From Saccharum officinarum (Eukaryota; Streptophyta; Magnoliopsida; Poales; Poaceae), in the NCBI GenBank assembly GCA_020631735.1, contig CM036201.1:78406502-78470501 (forward strand): 64,000 bases of DNA. Direction: 5' to 3'. The translations under genes and the position numbers were made by a program. Below the pieces are notes generated by a model that was not told where the DNA came from, searched no databases, and saw nothing but the letters and a program-made list of their open reading frames with translations. Positions 45,581-56,152 of this stretch are shown piece after piece; within the stretch, counting starts at the first letter, position 1; each line of letters begins with the position of its first letter.

Positions 45581-46735
45581 GTAACCCGCACCTGACAATA
45601 TACCTGAGTTCACACACCAAAATATAATAGGTTTCAGCAAAACAAATCAACAATAGAGCAGCAAAACAAAAATATATCCAGGTGGAGTGGAGTGAGGATG
45701 AGGATTAGGGTTTGAGGGAGTTCAGAAATATATATACTCATATGCTTATATGGGCCAAATATGAGCTATATGCTTATATGGGCTAAAATTGGAGAGGTTG
45801 GATATTATTTATACGGGTATGGGTAGTATACACCCACACCCATACCCGCATACCTTATGGGTACAAGAATTCGTCCAATAATGTACCCGCGGGTGCAAAA
45901 TGTCTTCCATACCTGCCTCCTTATCGGGTAAAACACGTCGGGTACTCGGGTTTCGGGTACCCATTGCCATTTTGACGCGCGCCACTACCACGACATGATC
46001 GAACGTGCCGCTCTCCGCGAGATACCAACGTCAAGTCACTTCCAGTAAGCATCCAGAGGCGAAAAGTCACGACCGGATGCGTCAGATACACCTTGACCGG
46101 ACCTAGGTCAGCGTCCGGTCAGTTCCTCTCCTTTGCACGCCAAACCACTTGACTGACGTAAGCGTATGTCACCTGTGATCGGGCGCAGGCTCTGCGCGTC
46201 TAGTCATAAAGACTGTGCTGCGTCCGGTCACAAGACCGAGGGCAGCCTTCACTGCAACACTGACCGGACACAGGGAGGCTGAGTCCGATCACTCCTGAGG
46301 CAGCGTCCGGTCACCCCGAGACAGCTCCTCCACTTCACCAACTTCACCACCCTTACTCAAATATGCCAACCACCAAGTGTATCACCTTGTGCATGTGTGT
46401 TAACATATTTTCACAAACATTTTTAAGGGTGTTAGCACTCCACTAGATTCTAAATGCATATGCAATGAGTTAGAGCATCTAGTGGTACTTTGACAACCGC
46501 ATTTCGAAACGAGTTTCACCCCTCTTAATAGTACGGCTATCGATCCTAAATGTGATCACACCCACTAAGTGTCTTGATCACCAAACCAAAAATCTCCAAC
46601 CACTTATACCTTTACCTTAAGCTTTTTATTTTTCTCTTTCTTCTTTTTCAAACCGAGCACTTGATCACCATGGCCATCACCACCATGATCTTCATCCATT
46701 AGCTCCACCACTTGGAATATCTACCAACCTATCTC

Positions 46736-46960
46736 ACATACACTTAGAGCACATAGGTCGGTAGATATTCAAATAATGTGAATTAAAACATTAGTTTGAT
46801 ATATAACAGGTTTAAACTATGTGCTCTAAGTGTATTAATAAGTTCAAACGAGTTTCACCTGTTATATATCACATTAGTTTAATATATAACAGGTTTAAAC
46901 GAGTTTCACCTATTATATATCACATTAGTTTAATATAATGTTTTAATTAATAAGTTATAA
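46736..46960. repeat. Compound palindromic / foldback region
   Basis: 'catacacttagagcacatag' (about 46738-46756) is repeated inverted as 'ctatgtgctctaagtgta' (46817-46834). 'tatataacaggtttaaac' occurs at 46800-46817 and 46883-46900, and 'acctgttatata' (46858-46869) pairs with 'tatataacaggt' (46883-46894). It sits at the decayed end of the interrupted copia LTR. Confidence 0.75.
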
Positions 46961-47250
46961 ATGTTTATGCTTCATAAATTTGTTTGCCATTTTGACTTGT
47001 TATTCATTTTCTTTTCTTTATTTGCATATGCTATTAGATAATTTAGTACATAAGTTTTGCTAATGACAATTAACATTACTTCTGCTCTTAATATTAACAA
47101 ATAGCTTATATGCAGGACGACACTTCCAAGTTCTGACACAATCAAGAAAAACAGCAGATGACTACTTGGCTGGTGATGCTTTGTCAGAGCTGCGTTACCT
47201 TAATATAACGTGACACTAAGATTCATTACATAATATACTTTTAAGACATA

Positions 47251-47509
47251 CTCCCTCCATCCCACAAATATTTTCACGTCTCGTTTCCCGAGAAGTCAAA
47301 CCTTTTTAAGTTTGACCAAATATATACAAAAATATACTAATATTTATTATATGTAATATGTATCATTAGGTTGAGCATGAAATATACTTTCATAATATAC
47401 TTATTTGCAGATACAAATGTTGATATTATTTGATATATTTTTAGTTAAATTTTAAAAAGTTTGACCCCTCGAAAAATGAGACGTGCATTTATTTATGGGA
47501 CGGAGGGAG
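47251..47509. mobile_element. Stowaway MITE (Tc1/mariner), 259 bp
   Basis: Termini CTCCCTCCATCCC and GGGACGGAGGGAG, the Stowaway consensus, with TA on the left and TG (mutated TA) on the right. Internal AT-rich sequence includes the mirrored 'aagtttgacc' / 'aaagtttgaccc' characteristic of the family. Confidence 0.92.
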
Positions 47510-47620
47510 TGAGCATTTTCTCCTTGCAGTCTCAGCCAAGCACAAATTTTAATTTGTAATGCACATTTGTCTCCCAAAGAAAAAAAATCAATGTATAACA
47601 AAAAAACATAAATATAAAAA

Positions 47621-48200
47621 GGAATTGGCAGGAAGGGGTCGTCGTCAACTTCTGAGAGAGCTCTTGGATTTCATTCCTTTGTTACCTGTCACGGGGGCTC
47701 GTTACTCGTTAGGGCAATTTGTTGCCTCAACTTTCGGTTGACATCATACAGCGTACTGCCAACACAGGTCTGCCCAACAGGGGCTGGCTTATAATCCAAG
47801 CCCTCAAATACCCACGCCCAAACGACATCGCCCGAGGTACCGTCTAGTCTAGACGTGGGAAAGTAGCCCAGAGAGCTCATCATCGAGAAATCGGGACGGC
47901 CCAAACCTGTCAACTCCTGCTCCCCAGAGCTGGGGTTACAAGCCTGCGCTACCAGGCCCGGCGAGAAGAGAGTTAGTGCGTCCCTTTTTATGCTAGTTTA
48001 CCGTTGTTAAATACTCCTTTCGGTACAAAAAAAACTTTTTACGTGTGACTTGTGGGTCCAAACTTGTGAACGCGTGGCCCTTTCCGGACTCATTTGTTGC
48101 ATCGATCAAAACACGCCTCAGATGGGCTACAAGTGGATCGATGGGCTGTACCAGACGGACAGGATACCAGCAGGCGTCATGTTACATGTAGCTGATTCCG
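47621..48200 (+). repeat. Module M copy
   Basis: Begins 'ggaattggcagg' after an AT tract, contains 'agagagctcatcatcgagaa', 'ctggggttacaagcctgcg', 'ctaccaggcccggcgagaag', and ends 'ccagcaggcgtcatgttac'. Forward orientation, full length. Low-complexity and unmatched DNA follows to 49330; I see no gene there. Confidence 0.75.
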
Positions 48201-49336
48201 GCCCCCCTAAAAAAGCATGTGTGTGTATACAAATTACAAGGTGAGTACGTACACTGCCACCGTGCCCTTCTACAAACTTTTCTTTTTTTCCTGAAACACA
48301 GATTAAGACAGCCAGATTGACACGCGCGCTCGACAAAAGTCTCAACGAAGTTACCTACGTGCACCACTAGTATAGAAATCTTTTTATCTTTAACATAGGA
48401 CTTGCATTTTTTACAGAGACAGACGATATAAGAAACTATATCTGTAACTAGAGTTAAATACAACAATGGTTCATGAAATTGTCAAGGCAGTAGCAGACTC
48501 AACACTTAAGGCGAATCTCGTTGCGCCGATTAGGTTGCATGTTTTAGAGCTCCCAGCGAAGCGAGCTACGATGGAGATGATCCAAGCATGCATCGACACC
48601 GGAGCCTGAACAGACACCTACTAGACGCACTACGCCTGCCATTCATGTCATGGTGGGCTATTCATAAGTCTATAAAGTATAAAAACCTATGTTTTAGGCC
48701 ACTAAACTTGTCTAATAGTGTAACGTGGGTTCATATTACCATGCATGTCAGCACCTAACAATCTACGTGGTGTGCTAACTTTGACACTAATCCGTGGGGT
48801 GATCCACTTGTCATCCATATCCCCTTTCTCTTCTCACATTCCTTATTCTCTCTCGCACTGCACCTAATAATCTACGACGGATGCTTCCTCGCTGTCGACA
48901 ACAGCCAAGGATTGGGGCTAGTGCAAGTTGCGGCAAATGGTGGGTTGCAGCTGTTGCTTGGATGACATGTGGACCCAAAGGTTGGTGTCCATGCGATAAA
49001 TATTTGCTCCTCTTAGTCTCAACAAAGCGCAAAATTCAATTTGCAATGCTTATTTATCTCCCCACGACCCCACGTATACATCACATATACAATATGTTTG
49101 TTTCTTGCTGGTTACAACTGAAGTAGAATAAAATTAGGAGCCAACTGTAGCATAGAGTAGGGCAACCGGTCTTGCATTCCTAGCATAAAGTCAATAAAAT
49201 CTTTCCCATGTGAATCCTGCCTCTAAAATCTGGCCGGCCAGCGTGGCCACGTCGCTTCGATCGGGCGCGCGGACAACCCAGATCGGGGAGTCATGGTCAT
49301 TTTGCAAAAAAAAAAAACTCTTCTATTTTTTTAAAA

Positions 49337-49555
49337 TCAACCCGCGCTCTAGAGGCCCTTTCAGTATATTTTGCGAAAACAACCTTAGATTATTTCGAAA
49401 CCAACCCGCAGTCCAGATTGGATAGGCTCTGGGTTTTTTGCAAACAAGACCTTCCCTTTATCGAAAAATCAACCCGCGCTCCAGAGACCCTCTCAAATTT
49501 TTTTTGCGAAAACCTCCTCAAAATTTTCTTAAATCAACACGCAGTCCACCTTTCA
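49337..49555. repeat. Tandem ~130-bp repeat, about 1.7 copies
   Basis: 'aaaatcaacccgcgctctag' (49335) and 'aaaaatcaacccgcgctcca' (about 49464) start two units, each followed by a gcgaaaac and a 'acacgcagtcca/acccgcagtcca' segment. Confidence 0.7.
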
Positions 49556-49576
49556 TTATCTCTCTTTTTTTAAAAA

Positions 49577-49940
49577 ATAAATTAGCTAGAACTTTAAAAT
49601 TGCATAGTAAATCACAGAAAAAATCGTAAATTAGAAAATCAAGTTGATCTGAAATCCTCACGAGTAGATCTATGCAGTGCATCCATAATATGGCATGTTT
49701 TAGTAAGAATTTTTCATATAAATTTTTACCTATGCTTTTTAGGGGTAAAATCATATCGATTGAAACTTTAAAAATGCGTAGTAAATCACAGAAAAATCGC
49801 AAAATAGAAAAACAAGTTAATCTAAAATCCACACGAGTAGATCTATGCAGCACATCTATAATATGACATGTCTTAGTAGGAATTTTTTCATAAAATTTTT
49901 TACCTATGCTTTTTAGGGTTAAAATCATATCGACAGTTAT
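49577..49940. repeat. Tandem ~186-bp repeat, 2 copies, similar to part of the Tekay-like LTR
   Basis: Units begin 'aactttaaaattgcatagta' (49577) and 'aactttaaaaatgcgtagta' (49763) and share 'gagtagatctatgcag' and 'tacctatgctttttaggg'. A related stretch is in the 5.1-kb LTR at about 40400-40500, so this may be an LTR remnant. DNA from 49941 to 50440 is AT-rich with no gene. Confidence 0.7.
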
Positions 49941-50451
49941 TACAGCAATGCGTTATTTTAAATACTAAAACTACTACCATAAAGAAAGTACCAACACAAT
50001 CTTAACATCATATTTTGCTATAAAAAAACAATGTTCTCCTACATCTTTACGTACTAGCTCTACACCACTACTTTATTAAAGAAAATACTATCAAGGCTAT
50101 GTATTGGCAAATTTCATAATTCGAGGTCGAATTCTCCTCATTTCACAATTACATCAACCTTCCGCCTACTTATGTTCCTCACTGTTAATAAAAAATTTTA
50201 CCCCTTCTTTCTCCACGACAAATATAGTAAAAAAGATATGATCGTTCCATTTCAATACCCAAAATAATATATAAATAAAATTATACCTTCACGATGATAA
50301 AGTCTTGAAAATACATAAAAATCATAAAATGAAAAAAATACTGAGTTTCTCATCACTACACCTATATTCTTATTTGCCACACTGGTCCAATCGGAAGGGA
50401 AGGCGCGGCAAAACTGCGCCTGCGTTTCTAGTATTATAAAATAGTAAGACT

Positions 50452-50760
50452 TACGAGAGAGCTCTCTCGGCCCTTAACCTTTGGACGAACCAAGAGCGAC
50501 CTAGCCGATCCAACCCACGTGTAGTACATGCGTGTTGTATAAATACCATGTAGATGGTGTGTGGGAGTACAGCCGAGAGAGCCTATCATCGAGAAATCGG
50601 AACGGCCCCCACAAACCTGCTAACTCCTGCCCCCCCCCCCCAAAGCTGGGGTTACAGGCCTGCGCTACCGGGCCCGGCGAGAAGAGGGTTAGTGCATCCT
50701 TTTTTATGCCAGTTTAGCGTACTTAAATAATCCTCCCTTTTATGTCAGCTTAACACTCTT
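50452..50760 (+). repeat. Module M copy (internally deleted)
   Basis: Contains 'gagagagctctctcggccc', 'gagcctatcatcgagaaatc', 'ctggggttacaggcctgcgc' and 'tttttatgccagtttagcg'. It lacks the 'ggagttggcagg' left edge and the 'cagcacgtgtcat' right edge. The interval 50761-51740 is AT-rich and shows no gene. Confidence 0.68.
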
Positions 50761-51801
50761 AAAACGTGGGTCCCTGTATCCATAATTGTGTCTGTTTTCG
50801 CTTTCGTATTATTTCAGATTTTCTGTCCACCATCTGAGTGTCGGTATTTCTTCTGATTCCTTCCATCCAGTCTGTGTCCGCTTCCTTTTTCTCCTTTCGG
50901 TTCCATACTTTTTTTCTTTTTTCTTTTCTAGATAGACTAGAGTATCTAATGTTTTTCTTATAAATATAAGTAATAAATATGTCTTTGAACCCGTAACTTT
51001 TATTTAATAAAAAATATTTTCACCACTAAAAGTGAAATTAATTTTTATTAAAATTTGAATGAGCCAATGATCCAAAATCAACCCGTAAACTAAAATTTTA
51101 AGTAGTTAATGTCTAATCTAATAAAATAAATTTATCTCTAACCCGTATGCATATATCAATGTAACTCTCGACATGGGCTACTATGTGGAAATTAAGAAAG
51201 AGATCTATTAGAATCATGAGCGGACAAACCAATCCTTCACACGAAACTCATTACCGACTTTGATCAGATAACATAATTACAAGGTAGTCAATAAAATCAT
51301 GTACCTGAAAATGTAAGTCTACAAACACAATGATAGTAAGAAACTTAAAGTTATGATATATATTTTACGACTAAATATTTTTATACCTTACAACGAAAAA
51401 ATATCTATCAAGGTTATATTTTTAATTTGAAAAAAGACTTAATATGATATTATTATATTATTGTCAATATTAACTTATAACATAGATGTCACGATCATTA
51501 TAAAATAGATTATTAATCTAATGGGAACCGTAAAAATAAGTAGAAATGTAACATTCTTATTTTTCTTTAATGTTTGATAGATCGGCATGAGGCAGTGATC
51601 CTGCGTGAGCCGCCAACTGCGTGTGCTAGAAGCCCAATGAAGGGGGCGACAGATGAGGGATGCGTGAGGCATTGTGCGCAAGCGAGAGCAGGGGCGGGGG
51701 CGACATTGGCAAGGAGGAAGAAGGATCACACGGTTCTCAACGATGTGAACTTTCTCCCGTAGCAACGCACGGACATATTTCCTATTACAAAATATAAAAA
51801 A

Positions 51802-52330
51802 GGAGTTGGCAGGAGGGGCCATCACGGACTCACGAGAGAGCGGTCTCTCGGACTTGACTGATTATTTGGGCTGCAGCAAGGCAATTTCTTGCCTGACTTT
51901 AGACATCAACCCTCAGGTGGCTTTGTCCCCGTCGTCCTACGTGGGGGGGCCCAAGAGGCTGGCAGCAGACCAAGTAATCTGCGCTAGGCCTATGGGCTTA
52001 CGCACACGAGATGTGTACGTACTGCCGAGAGAGCCCGTCATCGAGAAATCGGGACAGCCCAAGCCTGCCAACTCCTGCCCCCCAAAGCTGGGGTTACAGG
52101 CCTGCGCTACCAGGCCCGGCGAGAAGAGGGTTAGTGCATCCTTTTTTATGCCAGTTTAGCGTACTTAAATGATTCTTCCGGTACTAAAAAAATTTGCGTG
52201 TGGTCCTTACAGAACTCGCGTGTTGCATTGACCGATCAAAACCGGCCTCAGATGGGCTACAAGGCCATGGAGTGGATCGATGGGCTGTACCAGTACCCAC
52301 CAGCACGTGTCATGTAGATAATTCCGGCCC
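51802..52330 (+). repeat. Module M, reference copy
   Basis: Best-preserved forward copy of a ~530-bp repeat with at least six other copies here (21872, 23176, 34624, 47621, 50452, 55145/55301). Left edge 'ggagttggcaggagg'; an inverted match 'cctgccaactcctgccc' at about 52066; then 'ctggggttacaggcctgcgc', 'ctaccaggcccggcgagaag', 'ggcctcagatgggctac', ending 'cagcacgtgtcatgtag'. No coding potential. Its left side is preceded by 'gcaacgcacggacatattt' (51764). Class unknown to me. Confidence 0.75.
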
Positions 52331-52805
52331 CGTAGATAAAGAAAAAGTCTAATTTAACTCTCTCCGCCCTATTTTTCTCCCTGAAATTATTACACCTTGA
52401 ATTGTTTTGCTGATGTGACGTCACGTTAGGAGGAGGTAAATCGGGCTAAGCTAAATGTTCAGGGAGGTAAATCAGACTAAAAAAAACTATAAAAATATTT
52501 CTAAAATTTATCTAAGTATTTTTATTATATTGAAAAATAATGCAACTAAAATTTTTAAAATTTGATTTAATCTTACAAAATTCATAGAAAAATTGTTTTA
52601 CTTCGAAAAATTATGAAACTAGTTCCAATCTTTTTCTAAATCATGCTATGTGTCTAGCTTGAAATTGTTTGGATTTTGATACTCACTTTAGTGCTTATTT
52701 GCTAATAGAAGCTCTCATTATCTATTATAATTAGTCGATGTTGATTGTCCAGCTATGTAGAAGGACCAGTGGAGCGTCGTCAGGACTATGTATGTGCCGT
52801 AGAAT

Positions 52806-53626
52806 TAGGGATGAAAACGGAACGGAAATATCCTGAACCGAACCGCATCGTTTTCTGTATTTTATCCGATCGAATTCACATTTTTGTGTCCGACTTTACC
52901 ATTTTCGCTTTCCATTTCGTATTTCAAATGTAAAAGTAGAAAACATTTTAGACATTTTCCGACCGTTTTCTACTTTTAATTCGGAATATCCCGAATTCAA
53001 AATTTGGTTTAAACTGAATTTGGTTGTCAATCCTTTCTGTCCAAGCAACTAGGCAAACACAAGTGTGGAGCATTGATGCCCCATTGACCGCATTATATAA
53101 GCAGCTCACCCCCGTCGCGCCTCCATGAGTCGCCGAGGTAAGACTAATCATCTCGCACGGTGCTGCATGGCTGCATCTGGCTTCGCGAGACGCTGTTGTT
53201 GCATTTCATGTGACTGGGCCGCCTAAAAGAGGAAGAGCTAGATGGGTCAGGCGTTGTTGCTATCCTTTCTAGTCTAGTACCGATGACATCTCAAATTTTC
53301 ATCTTCTTTCTTTTTCTTTCTTTTTTTTTCTCTTGTCAAAGAAACCAAATTGATAAGTCTGCTCTCTTACACTCGAAATTTGCCACGATGGCACTTGTTA
53401 ATTGTTATGCATTGTGGATTGGTATTCCATATTGAATTTTCGTATACCGACTGTGTTTGACATAATTTCGCTCGAATTGGTTCGTTTTCAAAATTCTCGG
53501 TATTCCGTAAGTTCGCGTTCGTTTTCATGTCCAGCTTTATCGTTTTCGCTTTCATTTTCGTATTCAAATATAAAAGTAGAAATGGTTGAGGAGTTTTCTG
53601 ACCGTTTCCGACCGTTTTCATCCTTA
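52806..53626. mobile_element. Non-autonomous hAT element, 821 bp
   Basis: Termini TAGGGATGAAAACGG and CCGTTTTCATCCTTA are inverted repeats. It is flanked by 8-bp duplications CGTAGAAT (52798-52805) and CGTAGGAT (53627-53634), one mismatch. Inside, 52895-52975 and 53540-53620 are related direct repeats. The core contains a TATA-like TATATAA (53094-53100) and a short ATG frame. No transposase is present. Confidence 0.85.
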
Positions 53627-55049
53627 CGTAGGATGCATGCAACCATGCAAGCTAACACCACAACTTTGAAAAATCGTCGAGGGCCAGGACCAGCGCCCAC
53701 CCTATCGCACATACATAGTCTTGACGATGCTCCACTGGCGCTTCTACATAGTCAGGCGTTAAGTAATTTTGTGGTAATTGTGAAGTATTTATATTTGTCC
53801 AATTTACATAAAATTAAGGCAACCTTGTCCAAAATTTGTTTTGAATTTAAAAGTTATGTTTTACAAATTTTTTTCTTACTTCGTGTCCAAGCTCCTAGAA
53901 TGGCTGATGTGTACAAATTCAAAAAAAACTAGTTCAATTTTACCATTTGCATTTATGAACTATGTTTTCTTTATTGGAATTTTATTGAGTGGCTTCATAG
54001 TTTAGTACACCCTTGCATCCGCCACCGCGGGAAACAAAGTCAGATTAGTGGATGTCAATCATCCGACTATGTATAACAAAATAATTTTAAAATAAAAAGG
54101 AGTAAAAATTGATAACAAAATATATATATATATCTAATATTAAAGAGCTAAAATTTCTTTTTTTTATCTGTATTCCCATGACTACCGAATAATGGAGAGT
54201 TTCTTCTGTCTGAATTGTTATGACCTGTGCTCATAGAGCAAGAACAGCTCGCATCTAATGATGAAGTCTGATTCCAAGGCACGTTCAATCATGCCCTCTG
54301 GATCTAGACTCACTAATCATGTTCATACGTGTTAGATTCTAATATTAAAAAAATTAAAGAGAGTCCCGTTCGTCTTTAGCTCTTCCGTACGTGTCTGGGA
54401 GGTTATGGTTTTGTTTTTTTCGCCACTCGCTACCCTCCCTCAGCTCTTATAGTCCTATGGTTTATTGTTTTCAAAAAAATGTCACAAAATAATAACCACA
54501 ATATTACATTCATAATAAATAATAGATTTATGTTAAAAAATAAATACAGTACTACATTCAAAATAAATAATAGATATTTTGGATCCGATTAGGTCCATCC
54601 AAATTCTTTTTGTCTTATGTTCTTTTTTCATCTGATCATAGAGTAAGAATATACATGATATGAACTAAAACGAAGAAGATATAGTGAAAAGATTCCTCAT
54701 CGTGTATGTGATTTGAAAATTTCTCTTCTATTTTTTCGTCTCACACCCTCTCCTATTATGCGCGTGTCCCTCCACTCTCCGGAACATAGAGTTATACCGG
54801 TTTTACTAAGAGTAATAAAACGTGATGAATTAGAGATTATTTAGAGTATGTTTGGTTTATTGTCCCGTGACCTAAACTTACGACCACGATGAAATAAATA
54901 TTACAGTTCTAATTTGTTTTTGTCCCGTTCATGATCCAAACTCACGACACATGATCATACGAGTTAGAATAGTCCACGTCTAACCACCTTACTAAGTCTA
55001 ATTCAAAAAGTGGATTGAGTTCCAGAAACATACTAGAATATATGACCTG
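53627..55049. other. AT-rich intergenic, no supported gene
   Basis: A/T-rich sequence with a (TA)n microsatellite at about 54119-54135 and pyrimidine-rich tracts. I see no domain or plausible coding frame. Confidence 0.6.
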
Positions 55050-55360
55050 AATATAAGTTTTGTTGCAATTGTATGGGCATATTTGATAGTAATGTAATAA
55101 AAAGCAAGTGAAAATCGATGTGCAACAAAAAAGTGTTATAAAAAGGAGTTGGCAGGAGGGGTCACAACCTCCGCGAGAGCTGTCTTGATTTCAACATAAA
55201 CTGAATATAAGCTTTGTTGTAACGCACGGACATATTTGTTAGTAATATAAAAAAAGCAAGTAAAAATTGATGTGCAACAAAAAAGAAAGTGGTATAAAAA
55301 GGAGTTGGCAGGAGGGGTCACAACCTCTGCAAGAGCTGTCATGATTTTGCTCCTCTGTTG
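55050..55360 (+). repeat. 153-bp tandem duplication including module M edge
   Basis: 'gaatataagttttgttg' at 55050 and 'gaatataagctttgttg' at 55203 start two units. Each runs through 'gatgtgcaacaaaaaag' into 'ggagttggcaggaggggtca' (55145 and 55301). The second unit begins with 'taacgcacggacatatttgt', a Helitron-end-like sequence. Confidence 0.8.
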
Positions 55361-55524
55361 TGGGGGTTGCGCCAGGGCAATTTTCTTGCCTCAACTTTTG
55401 GTTGACACCATGCAGCGTCCTACACAGCAGCCAATCCGCCCTCAGGAGACTTATCCGAGAGCTCGTCATCAGAATCCGGCGTTAGGCCCCTGCCAACTCC
55501 TGCCCCAAGAGCTGGGTTACAAGT
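55301..55524 (+). repeat. Module M, 5' part, cut by chromovirus insertion
   Basis: Forward copy from 'ggagttggcagg' to 'gagctgggttacaagt', ending exactly at the chromovirus LTR start (55525). The rest of M (starting catgtctacactaccagg when read in reverse) is at 34864-34624. Confidence 0.78.
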
Positions 55525-55945
55525 TGTCACCGTCCATGCTCCGGCGACATCTCCGGTGATTGCAGTTGACGAAGAACCTGAAGATGATGATACGGTGGCG
55601 GGAGGCATACCGCATACCTCAGAAAGGCGCCTCCGACCGCGGTGCTGCGACGCTAGAGCGGAAGGCCAGAAGCAGGCGGCCCAACCTGCGCATGATCGGC
55701 CCAGAATGGGTGAAGTAGGAATACTGGCCATGCATGGCCCAGAACCTGAGGTAAGCCCATCGAGGCCCCTCCTATGTAACGACCGTGTGAGGAAGAAGGG
55801 AACTCGGACTTGGTCATCGAACTGAACCGCACCCGGAGGGTGACGACGGCGGCGAGCCTGGCGGTGCCGGCGAATCGAGACCTCGCTCCACTAATTACCC
55901 AAGATATCGGTTACTAGTATCTATGATTGTAGTAGTGAGGTTACA
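55525..55945 (+). mobile_element. Chromovirus 5' LTR (421 bp)
   Basis: Starts TGTCACCGTCCATGCTCC and ends AGTAGTGAGGTTACA (TG..CA). It contains 'catgatcggcccagaatggg' and 'ccactaattacccaagatat', shared with 34865-35278 in reverse. A PBS follows after two bases. Confidence 0.9.
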
Positions 55946-55947
55946 TC

Positions 55948-55957
55948 TGGTATCAGA
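55948..55957 (+). promoter_or_regulatory. Primer binding site, initiator tRNA-Met
   Basis: TGGTATCAGA two bases after the LTR end, complementary to the 3' end of plant initiator tRNA-Met. Confidence 0.88.
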
Positions 55958-56152
55958 TTTGCTGTTTTGATCCTGATTTCCATATTCCATCGATCGGATT
56001 TTGCAACAGCTTCGGGTCGGATTGAGAATTATGGTAGTCAGTGAGCTGCTGTTGCTGGAGTTTTCTCTGTAATTCCCAAGCACGTGAGCCGATTTGTGGG
56101 GAAATCAACGATTTTGGCATCCCATCACTATCTCACCCATTGACAGATGACT

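Larger units (their letters stand above)
38372..45975. mobile_element. hAT-like non-autonomous DNA transposon carrying two nested LTRs
   Basis: Terminal inverted repeats TCAAAATGGCAACGG (left) and ...CCATTGCCATTTTGA (right), with many subterminal ACCCG/GGGTACCCG motifs on both sides. It is flanked by imperfect 8-bp duplications CGTGCACC (38364-38371) and CGCGCGCC (45976-45983), differing by two transitions at CpG sites. Excluding the nested Tekay-like LTR and the copia solo LTR, the element is only about 550 bp (38372-38513, 43621-43640, 45586-45975) and has no coding capacity. The 8-bp duplications favour hAT; the termini are not a textbook hAT consensus. Confidence 0.65.
37419..46770 (-). 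mobile_element. Copia LTR interrupted by nested insertions
   Basis: Two blocks, 37419-38371 and 45976 to about 46770, together cover most of a copia LTR of the group seen at 18211-20144, minus orientation: the 'ccgtctaggtggcggcaacc' region at 37883, GACCGG-type repeats at 38150-38360 and again at 46080-46330, and the 'ttttcacaaacatttttaag' and 'agtacggctatc' regions at 46410-46540. The left end is lost in the gap and the right end fades near 46770 without a CA terminus. The intervening 7.6 kb is a hAT-like element with its own insertions. Confidence 0.75.
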
